Shown here piece by piece: positions 34,001-43,118 of a stretch of 64,000 bases of DNA. Numbering within the stretch: the first letter of the stretch is position 1; the number at the start of each line of letters is the position of its first letter. The translations under genes were made by a program, and so were the position numbers. The stretch comes from Paracoccus sp. MBLB3053 (GTDB taxonomy: Bacteria > Pseudomonadota > Alphaproteobacteria > Rhodobacterales > Rhodobacteraceae). Where the stretch lies: assembly GCF_031822435.1 (NCBI RefSeq), contig NZ_JAVQLW010000005.1, positions 166,501-230,500 on the forward strand. The letters run 5' to 3'. A model generated the notes under the pieces. That model was given only the letters and a program-made list of their open reading frames with translations, made no database searches and was not told where the DNA came from.

Positions 34001-35471
34001 GCGGGGCGGCCGCGGGGCCATCCGGCTCAGCCGCTGCCGGCTTGGCCACCTCGAACTCTTCGTGATACGATCGCTCCACGTTCACGTTCCAAAGGTCGTG
34101 ATTGGCACCGCGGATGTTCTCGACCGCATACATCGCCGAAAGCATCGAGTGGTCCTGGTTGTTGTAACGATGAAGGCCATTGCGCCCGACGGTCTGGAAG
34201 TTCTCGAGCTGCGAAAGCCACGGTCGGATCACGGATAGGGCCTTTTGGTACTCGTTGTCGTAAACGGGATATGCCTTTGGCTGGCGGATCACCGCCCCCT
34301 TGATCACCGTATTCGCCTTTGCCAGGCCAAGCTGTTCCAGTTCGGACGCAGCTAGTGCGCGCAGTTCGTCGTCCGGCATGGCCCAGAGCCCGTCACCCTT
34401 CTGGCAGAAATACTCCATGCCGATCGAACTGGTGTGCTGGTCTGGAACCATGTCGCGTGACCAGGCGCGGAAGTTCTGGATGCGGCCCACTTTCACATCC
34501 GTATGCACATAGATCCAGTTATCCGGGAACGGATCGGGATGATCGAGGATGAGCGTCACGATAAGGAAGTCGCGGTAGCGCAGTTTCTCGGCGGCTGCGC
34601 AGACCTCGGGTGGCGGCGGCGGATCAATTCTCCTGATCAACGTGCGCAGATCGAGCGAACTGATGACATGAGATGCCGCAGCCCAGGTGATCGGCGCATC
34701 GGGCCCGGCATGTCTCGGGCGGGTGCCGATTTCAGTGATGCGCATGCCATCGCGCCGCAACTTGACCACCTCGGTGCCAAGCTGCAATTCACCTCCCGCT
34801 TTGGTGACCTGCTGAGCGGTTTCCTCCCACATCTGGCCGGGGCCGAGCCGCGGATAGTCGAATTCCTCGATCAGTGAGCGGCTCTTGTTGCGCCCGCCGA
34901 ACGAGGTCGTGATTGCCCGCCACAGCGACAGGTTCTGGATACGCTGTGCCGCCCAATCGGCGCGAATTTCCTGTGGCTGTGTTCCCCACACCTTCAGCGT
35001 GTAGCTGTGGAAGAAGTGCATGTAGAGCCTGCCGCCAAACCGGTTGATGACCCATTGCGTAAAGGTGTCTTCGCGGGGCGATGGCCGGACCCGCCATTTC
35101 AACAGGCTCAGCAATATCCGGATCGTTTCGTAGGGCCCGATGTTGCGCAGAGCATTCAGCGGCTTGAGAGGGTAGTCGAAGAATTTCCCGCGATAGTGGA
35201 TGCGGCTCTGGCGCTGCACCCGGATCATTTCCTTGCCAAGGACCTCGCGCCACATCGCTTCGATTTCGGGTATCTTGGTGAAGAACCGGTGCCCGCCGAT
35301 GTCGAAGCGATATCCGTCGAGGCATTCTGTTCGTGACAGCCCGCCCACGATGTGCTGGGCCTCGAATATCACTGGCCGATAGCGTCCGTCTTGCTTCTGC
35401 AGGCAATAAGCTGCAGTCAATCCGGCCGGACCTGCGCCAAGAATCGCAACCGTGTGATGATCTTGCGTCAC
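33897..35471 (-). CDS. FAD-dependent amine-oxidase/UDP-galactopyranose-mutase-like protein
   Basis: A 524-residue flavoprotein. The FAD motif is AILGAGPAGLTAAYCLQ at residues about 8-24, followed by IVGGLSRTE and the DIGGHRFFTK element of the UGM-like/protoporphyrinogen-oxidase-like group. C-terminal GRNGLHRYNNQDHSMLSAM closes the flavin fold. Such proteins in glycan clusters convert UDP-sugar ring forms or modify carriers. The last 33 or so residues are Pro/Ala/Gly-rich and are encoded antisense inside the 3' end of the membrane protein gene. It overlaps the following glycosyltransferase start by 4 bp. Confidence 0.86.
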   Translation of the reverse strand: MTQDHHTVAILGAGPAGLTAAYCLQKQDGRYRPVIFEAQHIVGGLSRTECLDGYRFDIGGHRFFTKIPEIEAMWREVLGKEMIRVQRQSRIHYRGKFFDYPLKPLNALRNIGPYETIRILLSLLKWRVRPSPREDTFTQWVINRFGGRLYMHFFHSYTLKVWGTQPQEIRADWAAQRIQNLSLWRAITTSFGGRNKSRSLIEEFDYPRLGPGQMWEETAQQVTKAGGELQLGTEVVKLRRDGMRITEIGTRPRHAGPDAPITWAAASHVISSLDLRTLIRRIDPPPPPEVCAAAEKLRYRDFLIVTLILDHPDPFPDNWIYVHTDVKVGRIQNFRAWSRDMVPDQHTSSIGMEYFCQKGDGLWAMPDDELRALAASELEQLGLAKANTVIKGAVIRQPKAYPVYDNEYQKALSVIRPWLSQLENFQTVGRNGLHRYNNQDHSMLSAMYAVENIRGANHDLWNVNVERSYHEEFEVAKPAAAEPDGPAAAPLRPDPGSALGSQSFPAPGWAKGKDGQVPTARTVR

Positions 35472-36658
35472 GATCGCATCCTTTCTGACTGCGAGATTGC
35501 ACCAGCATCTTGCCCCGAATGCTCATCCTGTCTCATCCGAACAGCCTTGAAGCGGTCGCCTCGATGCAGCAGACGAAGATCGACGAGACACCAAAGATAG
35601 GCACCGCTCGCGTAGAGGTAGTAGAATTGATGGTAGAGCATCCCCCCTATTGCGACAGGCAGGCCGCCATGGCGTAGCAGGAACAGCCCAAGCCTGACGT
35701 TGAAGAGGAGAGAGGCACCAATCGCTGCAAACGCAAGATAGGCTGGCACCTGCGCGAACACGGCCCCAAGCAGCAAAAGCAGCGACAGCACCGCGAAACC
35801 GGCGCGAAAGCGCTCTGCCGAACCCACGTTCAATTCGCCTGCGGGGCCTTCTTCGGCAATGAGCAGGCGTGCCCAGGGGATGGCGCGGTCAAAGATGTCG
35901 AGGCGCAGCGACATCGCCATCCGCCAAGCCTTGAGGTGCTTGCCAGTCAGTTGCGGCTCGATCTCGATCCGGTGCCCTGCCTGCGAGATCCTGTAGCCAA
36001 GTTCGATATCCTCGATCATTGCGCGCGGGTATCGCAGGGCATCGAAGCCGCCAAGTTCCTGCAGCACTGAGCGGCGGACGACGCCGCAGCCGCTCCAGAA
36101 GCTATGCACCTCGCGAGGCGCCCGCAGGTGATAGTAGCGGTGCATCAGGTTCTTGTAGCGGGAAAACCAATGCGGATCGGCCGGATCATCGTCATAGCAG
36201 CCAAAGATCGCGCCAAGCGTGGGCTCGGCAAAGGCGCGCCGGATCAGGTCTGGCCCGCCTTCGTTGATCACGACGTCGCTGTCGACGAACCAGACCAGGT
36301 CGCCGCTGACCCAAGGCAGCGCATGGTTACGGGCCGCAGCAGGACCAGAGTTTCGTTCGAGCCGCAAGACATTGGCACCGAGACTGCCAGCAACCAGGGC
36401 CGTCATGTCGGAAGAGCCGTCATCGACGACAAAGACTTCAAGCACTTCTCCCGACGCAACCAGCGCCATCAGGGGGGACAAAGAATGAGGTAGCATGGTG
36501 GCAGCCTGATAGGCCGGCATGACAACGCTGATCGTGAGAGGGTGTCGGAGTTCTTCGGCAACAGCGCATCGTGGATCGCATTCGTCGGTCGTAACGGATG
36601 CGATCTCGGGATCGTTGGCGGAGCGGCCATGGTCCCCGGTACCGATCAAATCGCTCAT
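35468..36658 (-). CDS. Membrane-associated family 2 glycosyltransferase
   Basis: A 396-residue enzyme (425 if read from 36745). The GT-A core includes TISVVMPAYQAATMLPHSL, VVDDGSSDMTALV and the DxD-like WFVDSDVVI, then FWSGCGVVRRSVLQELGGFD. The C-terminal third has about three hydrophobic helices, so it is anchored in the inner membrane. I favour ATG 36658 because GAGG lies six bases upstream; the longer form has no clear site. It overlaps the flavoprotein start by 4 bp, so the two are co-expressed. Confidence 0.86.
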   Translation of the reverse strand: MSDLIGTGDHGRSANDPEIASVTTDECDPRCAVAEELRHPLTISVVMPAYQAATMLPHSLSPLMALVASGEVLEVFVVDDGSSDMTALVAGSLGANVLRLERNSGPAAARNHALPWVSGDLVWFVDSDVVINEGGPDLIRRAFAEPTLGAIFGCYDDDPADPHWFSRYKNLMHRYYHLRAPREVHSFWSGCGVVRRSVLQELGGFDALRYPRAMIEDIELGYRISQAGHRIEIEPQLTGKHLKAWRMAMSLRLDIFDRAIPWARLLIAEEGPAGELNVGSAERFRAGFAVLSLLLLLGAVFAQVPAYLAFAAIGASLLFNVRLGLFLLRHGGLPVAIGGMLYHQFYYLYASGAYLWCLVDLRLLHRGDRFKAVRMRQDEHSGQDAGAISQSERMRS

Positions 36659-37281
36659 GGCTCGCCTCATTTCGAAATGGCAACCGGCATCCCGCTCGGC
36701 CTGGGATCGCCCGATCGGGATCGCATCCACGGGTCGTGGATTCAACCATTAGATAAGTGATTCCCAAATGCACCCTGACTATAAGGGCATGATTTCTGGT
36801 TGTTCCGGAAGGCCGATTTGCGCGGATCGATTGATCGGCCATGGGCAAGAAAGATTTCTTATAGAAGTTTCAGCAGGTTGATCATGTCTGCTACGAAGTT
36901 CACTCCCTTGGGCGCCCAAAAAAGTTGAAAGGCGCTTCGGCCCGGTTTCAACCGTATCTTGTATTCTGCGTCCGGGAATTCTTCCCTGCGCGAGGCACTC
37001 ACTGCCTGAAGATTGCTCAGACCTGGCTTGACGCCTCTGACGGTCGCGGAACTGATGCGGCCGGTGCCATGGCGAGAAACGTGAAATACAATCTGGAAAG
37101 GTCCGGCATCTCGGTCCGGCGGGTGGTGAAGAACGCTCGCGCGAGACGAAAGTACCCCGAAATGAGGCTTCGGGCATTAACCCCTTTCACGCTTCCACGA
37201 AACTCCAGGTTCCCTCAGAACTTCGCGTCAGAGCGCCGCCAACTTCAGGTGAAAACCGCCCGACGAGTTCCGCTGCCCCGG
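36659..37281. other. Gene-free stretch between two glycosyltransferase genes
   Basis: About 620 bp without a supportable gene. Open frames such as 36925-37404 plus and 36779-37177 minus lack domains and ribosome binding sites. It likely holds the promoter of the minus-strand pair ending at 35468/33897 and the 3' region of the GT61 gene. An imperfect palindrome, GATCGATTGATC, is near 36827. Confidence 0.4.
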
Positions 37282-39000
37282 TTAATTCCGCAGTATGCTG
37301 ATCTTTGCGTCCTTCTCGGCGATCTGACCATCGGGAATGTCCTCTGTCGGCCAACCCCGCTCCTTGAAGAGCTTGACATACTCAGCCTCACTGAACCGGC
37401 GTAGATGCTTCCGGGCCTCTTCAAAGCCCTCTCGGTCATTCAGCAAACTTGCAAGGTCGAGAATTCGCTTTTGCAACGGAACGCGCCGTGGCGCGAGAAC
37501 CAATGCTCGTCTCAGCGGCGCCAGAGACTCATCTTTCATTTTCATGTCGTTCAGGCAGTTCGCAAGCCAAACATGGGTGTCCGGGATGTGATATATTTTA
37601 TCGGCATCCTTCGACAGAAGATGATGAAGGGCCGAAAAATCGCGCGTTTCGTTTATCTCGGAACATTTCAAGCGTATGCTTTCCGATTGCTCCGGATCAA
37701 GCAGATGACCAATCCATGACGCAATAACCTTTGCTCTGAAATCATCTATAACCACGCCTCTATGTCCGTCTCTGGATATGTTCGGAACAATAGTGGCGTC
37801 GTCAAAGTCATGATCCAGGAAAACGTGGCAATAATGAACGCCAGAAGCAATGGCGAGCGGGTTGAAATCACCAAATCTCTTGCGGAGCGTCTGAAGATTG
37901 GAAAGCTCGATCACTCGGCAGCCGGGATCGGCGAAAAGCATGTTGGTCATGCCGGCTCCATGGATGCTGACAATCATTTCTGCCTCAGAGACAGTTTGCG
38001 CCTGTTCACGGATCGACAGGTCCTCGAAGCTGATGCACTCAAATCCCAGCCGCGAGAGCTTTGAGATAAGAATTTCCTCACCGACGACCCTTCTGACTCG
38101 GCTCGATTTCCTTGTCACATAGAGACGGCGTTTTTCGTTCGTCGATGGCGCAAGCGCTTGCCGCACGGTTTCACGCAGGTTCAGCAATGGCGCTTCGCAG
38201 CTGTTATTGGCTACGGTTCCAAAATTCTCCGGCGAAGCTCGGCGCGGCACTCTCGCTCCGACATCTTCGATTGGCGACATGACCTGCCGCCGCGTCTGAA
38301 AATAGAGATGCATCGTGTTGAAGGGAATGAGGGCTCTATCATAATCAGGGCGGTCATTTCCGATGCGAAATTCAATTCTATCGTAAATTGAGGGAAACCA
38401 TGTCTTGCAGAGCTCATGGACGAAGGTGGATATTTTCGAGCCTACGCCACAAAAAACCACTTTCCCCTGAAGATCATATTGTTGATACAGGGTAAGGTTT
38501 GGCAATGCTTCTTTTACAAAGTGATAGTAATTGAAGAAGTTCTTCGCCTCGATCACAAGATCAAGATCTTTCCATTCACCCTGATACACTTCAGGGGCTT
38601 TCGTATTGCTGAAGGAAAGCTCTGTCAAATGATCTGATATCGCTTCGCTGAGTTCGCGGTTATTCTGGGAAATTCTGGTTCTCAAGCGCGCGCCCGGCGC
38701 GGAATTCAGCAGAAACTTCCCGCCGATCGTCATCGTGCCGCGAGAGAAGCTGACGGAATCAGCAACGGCCAGGACCGTAGGGAACGTGGCTGACTTGATC
38801 CATGTATCGTTCTTCCACATGGCCCGATAAGTGCTGATGCGATGCTCAATCTCGGGTGAAAGCGAAAGAAAATCAAGTTTGATAGGGGGGATTCGTCCAG
38901 TGTCCAAAGACTCGTCGCGAACAAGCCGCAGTCCGTGATCCAGACCCGGAATAAGGATATCTTCTGGGGCGATATTTAGATTGGAGCGATTCTTTGACAT
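37282..39000 (-). CDS. Family 61 glycosyltransferase with C-terminal TPR-like repeats
   Basis: A 572-residue protein. The DUF563/GT61 core spans about residues 145-430: NFFNYYHFVKEALPNL, RRLYVTRKSSRVRRVVGEE and VSIHGAGMTNMLFADPG, the family's best motif. Residues about 470-545 form helical repeats of TPR type (HVWLANCLNDMKMKDESLAPLRRAL). The base composition looks lower in GC than the neighbours, suggesting a separate origin. It stands alone, with gene-free stretches on both sides, next to the IS30 remnants. Confidence 0.87.
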   Translation of the reverse strand: MSKNRSNLNIAPEDILIPGLDHGLRLVRDESLDTGRIPPIKLDFLSLSPEIEHRISTYRAMWKNDTWIKSATFPTVLAVADSVSFSRGTMTIGGKFLLNSAPGARLRTRISQNNRELSEAISDHLTELSFSNTKAPEVYQGEWKDLDLVIEAKNFFNYYHFVKEALPNLTLYQQYDLQGKVVFCGVGSKISTFVHELCKTWFPSIYDRIEFRIGNDRPDYDRALIPFNTMHLYFQTRRQVMSPIEDVGARVPRRASPENFGTVANNSCEAPLLNLRETVRQALAPSTNEKRRLYVTRKSSRVRRVVGEEILISKLSRLGFECISFEDLSIREQAQTVSEAEMIVSIHGAGMTNMLFADPGCRVIELSNLQTLRKRFGDFNPLAIASGVHYCHVFLDHDFDDATIVPNISRDGHRGVVIDDFRAKVIASWIGHLLDPEQSESIRLKCSEINETRDFSALHHLLSKDADKIYHIPDTHVWLANCLNDMKMKDESLAPLRRALVLAPRRVPLQKRILDLASLLNDREGFEEARKHLRRFSEAEYVKLFKERGWPTEDIPDGQIAEKDAKISILRN

Positions 39001-39422
39001 GCCATTTCACGAAATCGAAAATATTACAAATTCGAGCCCGGCCCAGCCGATTTTCTCGCGGCAGCGAACTCTTCAGCAACTCAACGCGATCATGCCCCTC
39101 GTCGGTCTGCGCGGTCCATTCGTAGTGCCGGAGTTGGGGATGTCAACCGGATGGGACGCAGCCGGTCATTATTGCTTCCCATGGCATGGCAGGTTCCCTG
39201 CGAGGTGAAGCTTGCCAGACAAGTTGTATCAACTGTGTGACCTTCCGATGCGTTTCGACAGGGTAGTCGCTAAGGCCGGCCGTTACTTATGCCGAACCTC
39301 CTACAGGCGCCCTCATATAAATAACATAATTTTCGTTATCCGCATTTGAGTTTGGAAGGGGGGGATTCACAAACGAAATGCAAAATCTGTATGTTTACAG
39401 CCCTTTGCACTGAGATTGATGA
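39001..39422. other. AT-richer gene-free region before the IS30 remnants
   Basis: About 420 bp with no supportable gene. It likely contains the GT61 promoter (AT-rich run near 39001-39035) and an insertion scar. TATCCGCATTTGAG(T)TTGGAAG at 39337-39358 is repeated with one mismatch at 39435-39456 inside the following transposase remnant. It encodes the first residues of an IS30 transposase (YPHLSLE), so a second transposase start was probably once here. Confidence 0.45.
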
Positions 39423-40428
39423 ATGCCTCGCCACTATCCGCATTTGAGATTGGAAGAACGTCGTAACATTGCCAAATGGCGGGAAGCCAAAATGCCGGTG
39501 CCAGAGATCGCCGAGCGACTGGCCCGAGCGCCCTTGACGATCTCCCGGGAACTGAAGCGAAATATGTTCCTGGATAGCGAACTTCCGCAGTTTAGCGGCG
39601 ACTTTGCCGTGAATGCGCAGAACATCTACGAACGGCGTCGCGCGCGGCGCCGAAAGCTCGTCATCGATCCTGAATTGAAGGTCGAAGACGCGCTCAAGTC
39701 CGGTTGGTCGCCCGAGCAGATCGCAGGACGCATGGGCTTGAAGGCCACGAGATCCGCGTCAGCCATGAAACGATCTATCGTTTTTCCTATTCCAAAACGG
39801 GCCTCGCGGGAGCCTTTTACCGGCACCTGCCCGAGCATCGCAGGCGTCGTAGGCCGCGCAGCTATCGCCGCTATCAGCGCAGCCACATTCAGGACAGCCA
39901 GAGCCTTTCCCACAGGCCCGCGACCGTTTCCGAGCGACAGGAATTCGGGCATTGATGGAATGCGATTTGATGATGTTTCGCCAGGAAAGCGGCAAGGTGC
40001 ATGTCACCTCTCTGGTCGAAAGGGTCAGCCGTTACACGGTCGTCATGCGTAACGAAGACCGCCACTCCGAGCCGATCATGGAATCTCTGATATCAGGGCT
40101 GGCACCCCTGCCCGCCGAGGCGCGCCAATCGATTACGTTTGACCGTGGCACGTAGTTTTCCGCCTGGCGACGGCTGCAGGATGGGATCGGAGCCGAAAGC
40201 TGGTTCTGCGACCCGCAAGCGCCGTGGCAGAAAGGAACGGTCGAGAATACCAACCGAAGGCTTCGCAAACACCTGCCCCGCTCGATCGAACCAGCGGCCC
40301 TGACAAATCGATCACTGAGGTCGATTTGCCAGCGCCTCAATTCTACGCCCCGAAAATGCCTCGGCTACCGCACACCGGCTGAGGTTTTCGAGAGCAACTT
40401 GGTAGCCATAAGAAACAGATTGAAATAA
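39423..40428 (+). pseudogene. IS30-family transposase, broken copy 1
   Basis: Nearly full-length IS30-type transposase, about 335 codons, spread over three frames. Frame of 39423: N-terminal helix-turn-helix (EERRNIAKWREAKMPVPEIAERL, SRELKRN, SGWSPEQIAGRM). The reading then shifts near 39740 to IRVSHETIYRF, and near 39950 to CDLMMFRQESGKVHVTSLVERVSRYTVV, part of the DDE domain. A TAG at 40153-40155 replaces what is probably a GAG before FSAWRRL. The final piece (CDPQAPWQKGTVENTNRRLRKHLPRS) ends at TAA 40426-40428. Two frameshifts and one stop make it non-functional. I did not find clear terminal inverted repeats. Confidence 0.85.
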
Positions 40429-40444
40429 AACGGGAAATGGAAGT

Positions 40445-40860
40445 TTGCGCTTCGCCGTGAGCCCACAAGAGCCCCGCAACATTGCCAAATGGCGCGAAGG
40501 CAAGATGCCGGTGCCGGAGATTGCCGAACGACTGGCCCGAGCGCCCTTGACGATCTCCCGGGAACTGAAGCGAAATATGTTCCTGGATAGCGAACTTCCG
40601 CAGTTTAGCGGCGACTTTGCCGCGAATGTGCAGAACATGTACGAACGCCGTCGCGCGCGGCACCGAAAGCTCGTCATCGATCCTGAATTGAAGGTCGAAG
40701 ACGCGCTCAAGTCCGGTTGGCCGCCCGAGCAGATCGCGGGACGCATGCGGCTTGTTGATGACGTTCCGCAAGGAAAGCGGCAAGGTGAATGTCGCCTTTC
40801 TGGTCGAACGGGTCAGCCGCTACACGGTCGTCATGCGCAATGAAGACCGCCACTCCCCGC
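40445..40860 (+). pseudogene. IS30-family transposase, broken copy 2 with internal deletion
   Basis: The segment 40478-40747 repeats 39465-39734 of copy 1 over 270 bp with only about a dozen differences. It then jumps, in another frame, to LLMTFRKESGKVNVAFLVERVSRYTVVMRNEDRHS (about 40755-40859), so roughly 200 bp of the middle are missing compared with copy 1. The rest of the catalytic domain is absent. It starts only 17 bp after the copy 1 stop. It is dead by deletion. Confidence 0.8.
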
Positions 40861-41056
40861 CGAGCGTGATCTGAAAGGCATGTCGGTTCTCGAAGAGGTC
40901 GGGGCCGGATGAGACGCAGCGCCTCGGCCGAGAACAAGACCATCTGGACCGGTCATGGCATATTCCGGGAACGACCACCGGGCCGAGCTCTGGCGTCACC
41001 TTCGCTCAGCCCGCAGGCGGCGCGGCTGAACTTCCGCGCAAGCATCCGCCTCCGAA

Positions 41057-41240
41057 ATTTGCCACGGAACTCGGCATCCTGTTCCGACCCGAAGGGATCT
41101 GGGAAGCCGATTTAATCCTGTTCCGGCAGAAATACGGCCTGGCCAATGTCACCACGATGATCGGGCGGACCAGCCGGTTTCTCATCATACCGCAGCCAAT
41201 GAAAAGCGCAGGAAATCGATCACGGCCCGGATCGCCCGGG
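41057..41240 (+). pseudogene. Third IS30-like transposase fragment
   Basis: The plus strand reads FRPEGIWEADLILFRQKYGLANVTTMIGRTSRFL, the first catalytic-Asp region of an IS30-type DDE domain. It diverges enough from copies 1 and 2 to come from a different IS30 element. Neither end of the transposase is present. The remaining space 40861-41056 and 41241-41447 holds no gene I can support and is probably further transposon debris. Confidence 0.6.
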
Positions 41241-41447
41241 TGCTGATGCCCCTGCCCCGGCACGCCATGCCGCTCGGTCCGCTTTGATCGCGTCTTCCGC
41301 CCAGCCAAGGGCCGAGATATGCGCAAAGGGTTCACGCTCCGCGACAAACCGGCGCATGCCAGCGGCTCCCAAAGGCAGGTTCCGAGTGCTAGCAATGACC
41401 AATAGGCGACCCTGTCGCCGTCGCACGCATCGCGCGGGGGGTGTTTC

Positions 41448-43118
41448 GTGGCGCTTAAAGCTGCCGTCTCGGGTCGTCGCGGGAAACCGCAACCGGGCGA
41501 TCGGATTCTAGGCCCGGTCGCCGGCGAGTTGCGCAACGCTGCGTGGCTTTCCATCCTTGCAGGCGTCATCTGGCCCCTCCAGGCCGCCGCGATCGCTTGG
41601 GCCATTGCCGGATGGGCCGGTGGACAGCCGCCAATGGACCGCGCCGGAATCGCCGCGCTCGCTTTCGCCATGGGTGGGATTGCGAGGGCGCTTCTTGAAG
41701 ATCGCGCCGGAGCGATACTCTTTCGTGCCGCGGAAGGCGTGATTTCGCGAGAGCGCGGGCAACTGATCCGGCGCGCGGCCCGTGCCCCGGATGGGATCGG
41801 TTCGGCCGAGGTCGCCGCGTTGATCGTCCAGAAATTGCCGCTGCTTGCCCCCTGGATCAGCCGTTACCAGCTCGCGTTGATGCGAACTGCCGTTTTGCCC
41901 TTGCTTCTTTTGCTTCTGAGCTTCTGGCACTCGTGGCTGGTGGGGTTGACGCTGCTGATTGCCGGGCCGCTGATCCCAGTCTTCATGGCTCTTGTCGGAA
42001 TGGCTGCCGAGCAGGAATCCCGCCGACAACTGGCCGAGGTCGGAACGCTGAATGGCATGCTGATGGAGCGGCTCTCGGCGATGCTTGACATTCGCCTGCT
42101 GGGCGCTGGCGAACGCATGACCCAGGATTTCCGCCAGCGTGCCGATACGCTGCGGGTTCGCAGCATGGCCGTGCTGAAAATCGCATTCCTTTCTTCGACC
42201 GTGCTCGAGCTTTTTTCCGCCCTGGGTGTCGCGATGGTCGCGGTCTTCGTGGGTTTCACGCTGCTGGGAGAAATCGGCTTCGGGTCCTGGGGCACGCCAC
42301 TGTCACTGGGCGAAGGGGTGTTTCTGTTGCTGATCGCGCCTGAATTTTTTCAGCCCATGCGCGATCTGGCCGCGGCCTGGCATGATCGAGCGACTGGTTT
42401 GGCCGTCATTGCCGAACTTGACGAACTCGACAGGGCCGAGCGGGTTGCCTTGCTGGGCCGTGGCGAACCCGGGCAGCCCTTGCCCGGCCCGATCTCGATC
42501 AGGGTAGAGGATGCCGTGGCCTTGCTGGGCAAACGCAAGCTTGCTTTGCCCGACATCATTCTTGGCCCAGCCGAGACCCTCGCGCTGACGGGCCCGAGTG
42601 GTATCGGCAAGACAACCGCGCTTGCGGCCATCGCGGGCCTCCTGCCTCTTGCAGCCGGAAGGATCGAGGTGAATGGGCGGGTGCTTGACGCCGAGACTGC
42701 GGATGATTGGCGTGCGCGCGTCGCCTTCGTCCCGCAAAAGGCGCATTTCTCCGACATGTGCTTGGGGGAATGGCTGGATCTGCGCCGGTCCGGTGCAGAT
42801 CAATGGCCCGCATTGCGGCTGGTCGAGGCCGATCGGATCGTCACCCGCCTGCCGCGCGGACTTGGGACGCGGCTCGGCGAAACCGGTGGGGGCGTGTCCG
42901 GCGGCGAGGCACGCAGGCTGATGCTTGCCCGCGCGGTTCTTTCCGGTGGAGATCTGATTCTCGCGGATGAACCGACCGCCGATCTCGATGCAGAGACTGC
43001 CGACAGGATCACCCAGGCCCTGCTGCGTCTTGCGGCCGAGGGGCGCAGCATCATCGTTGCGACCCATGACCATCGCCTGGCTGCCGCGATGGGCCGAACG
43101 CTGGAGTTCCGGGGATGA
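41448..43118 (+). CDS. cydD: Thiol reductant ABC exporter subunit CydD
   Basis: A 556-residue ABC half-exporter. Six helices lie in about residues 30-290 and the ATPase follows with Walker A GPSGIGKTT, signature VSGGEARRLMLARAV, Walker B LILADEPTADLD and switch VATHDHRLA. With CydC it exports cysteine and/or glutathione-type reductants needed to assemble the bd oxidase encoded immediately downstream. The start is GTG 41448. It overlaps cydC by 4 bp. The upstream region is IS30 debris, so its promoter may have been brought or altered by insertion events. Confidence 0.92.
   Translation: MALKAAVSGRRGKPQPGDRILGPVAGELRNAAWLSILAGVIWPLQAAAIAWAIAGWAGGQPPMDRAGIAALAFAMGGIARALLEDRAGAILFRAAEGVISRERGQLIRRAARAPDGIGSAEVAALIVQKLPLLAPWISRYQLALMRTAVLPLLLLLLSFWHSWLVGLTLLIAGPLIPVFMALVGMAAEQESRRQLAEVGTLNGMLMERLSAMLDIRLLGAGERMTQDFRQRADTLRVRSMAVLKIAFLSSTVLELFSALGVAMVAVFVGFTLLGEIGFGSWGTPLSLGEGVFLLLIAPEFFQPMRDLAAAWHDRATGLAVIAELDELDRAERVALLGRGEPGQPLPGPISIRVEDAVALLGKRKLALPDIILGPAETLALTGPSGIGKTTALAAIAGLLPLAAGRIEVNGRVLDAETADDWRARVAFVPQKAHFSDMCLGEWLDLRRSGADQWPALRLVEADRIVTRLPRGLGTRLGETGGGVSGGEARRLMLARAVLSGGDLILADEPTADLDAETADRITQALLRLAAEGRSIIVATHDHRLAAAMGRTLEFRG

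Noticed and set aside
36925..37404. 159-codon plus-strand ORF between glycosyltransferase genes
   Set aside because: It runs into the 3' end of the GT61 gene on the other strand and shows no recognisable protein features.
41284..41511. Small ORF of about 75 codons before cydD
   Set aside because: It lies in transposon debris, overlaps the cydD start in another frame and its translation is Arg-rich without a domain.
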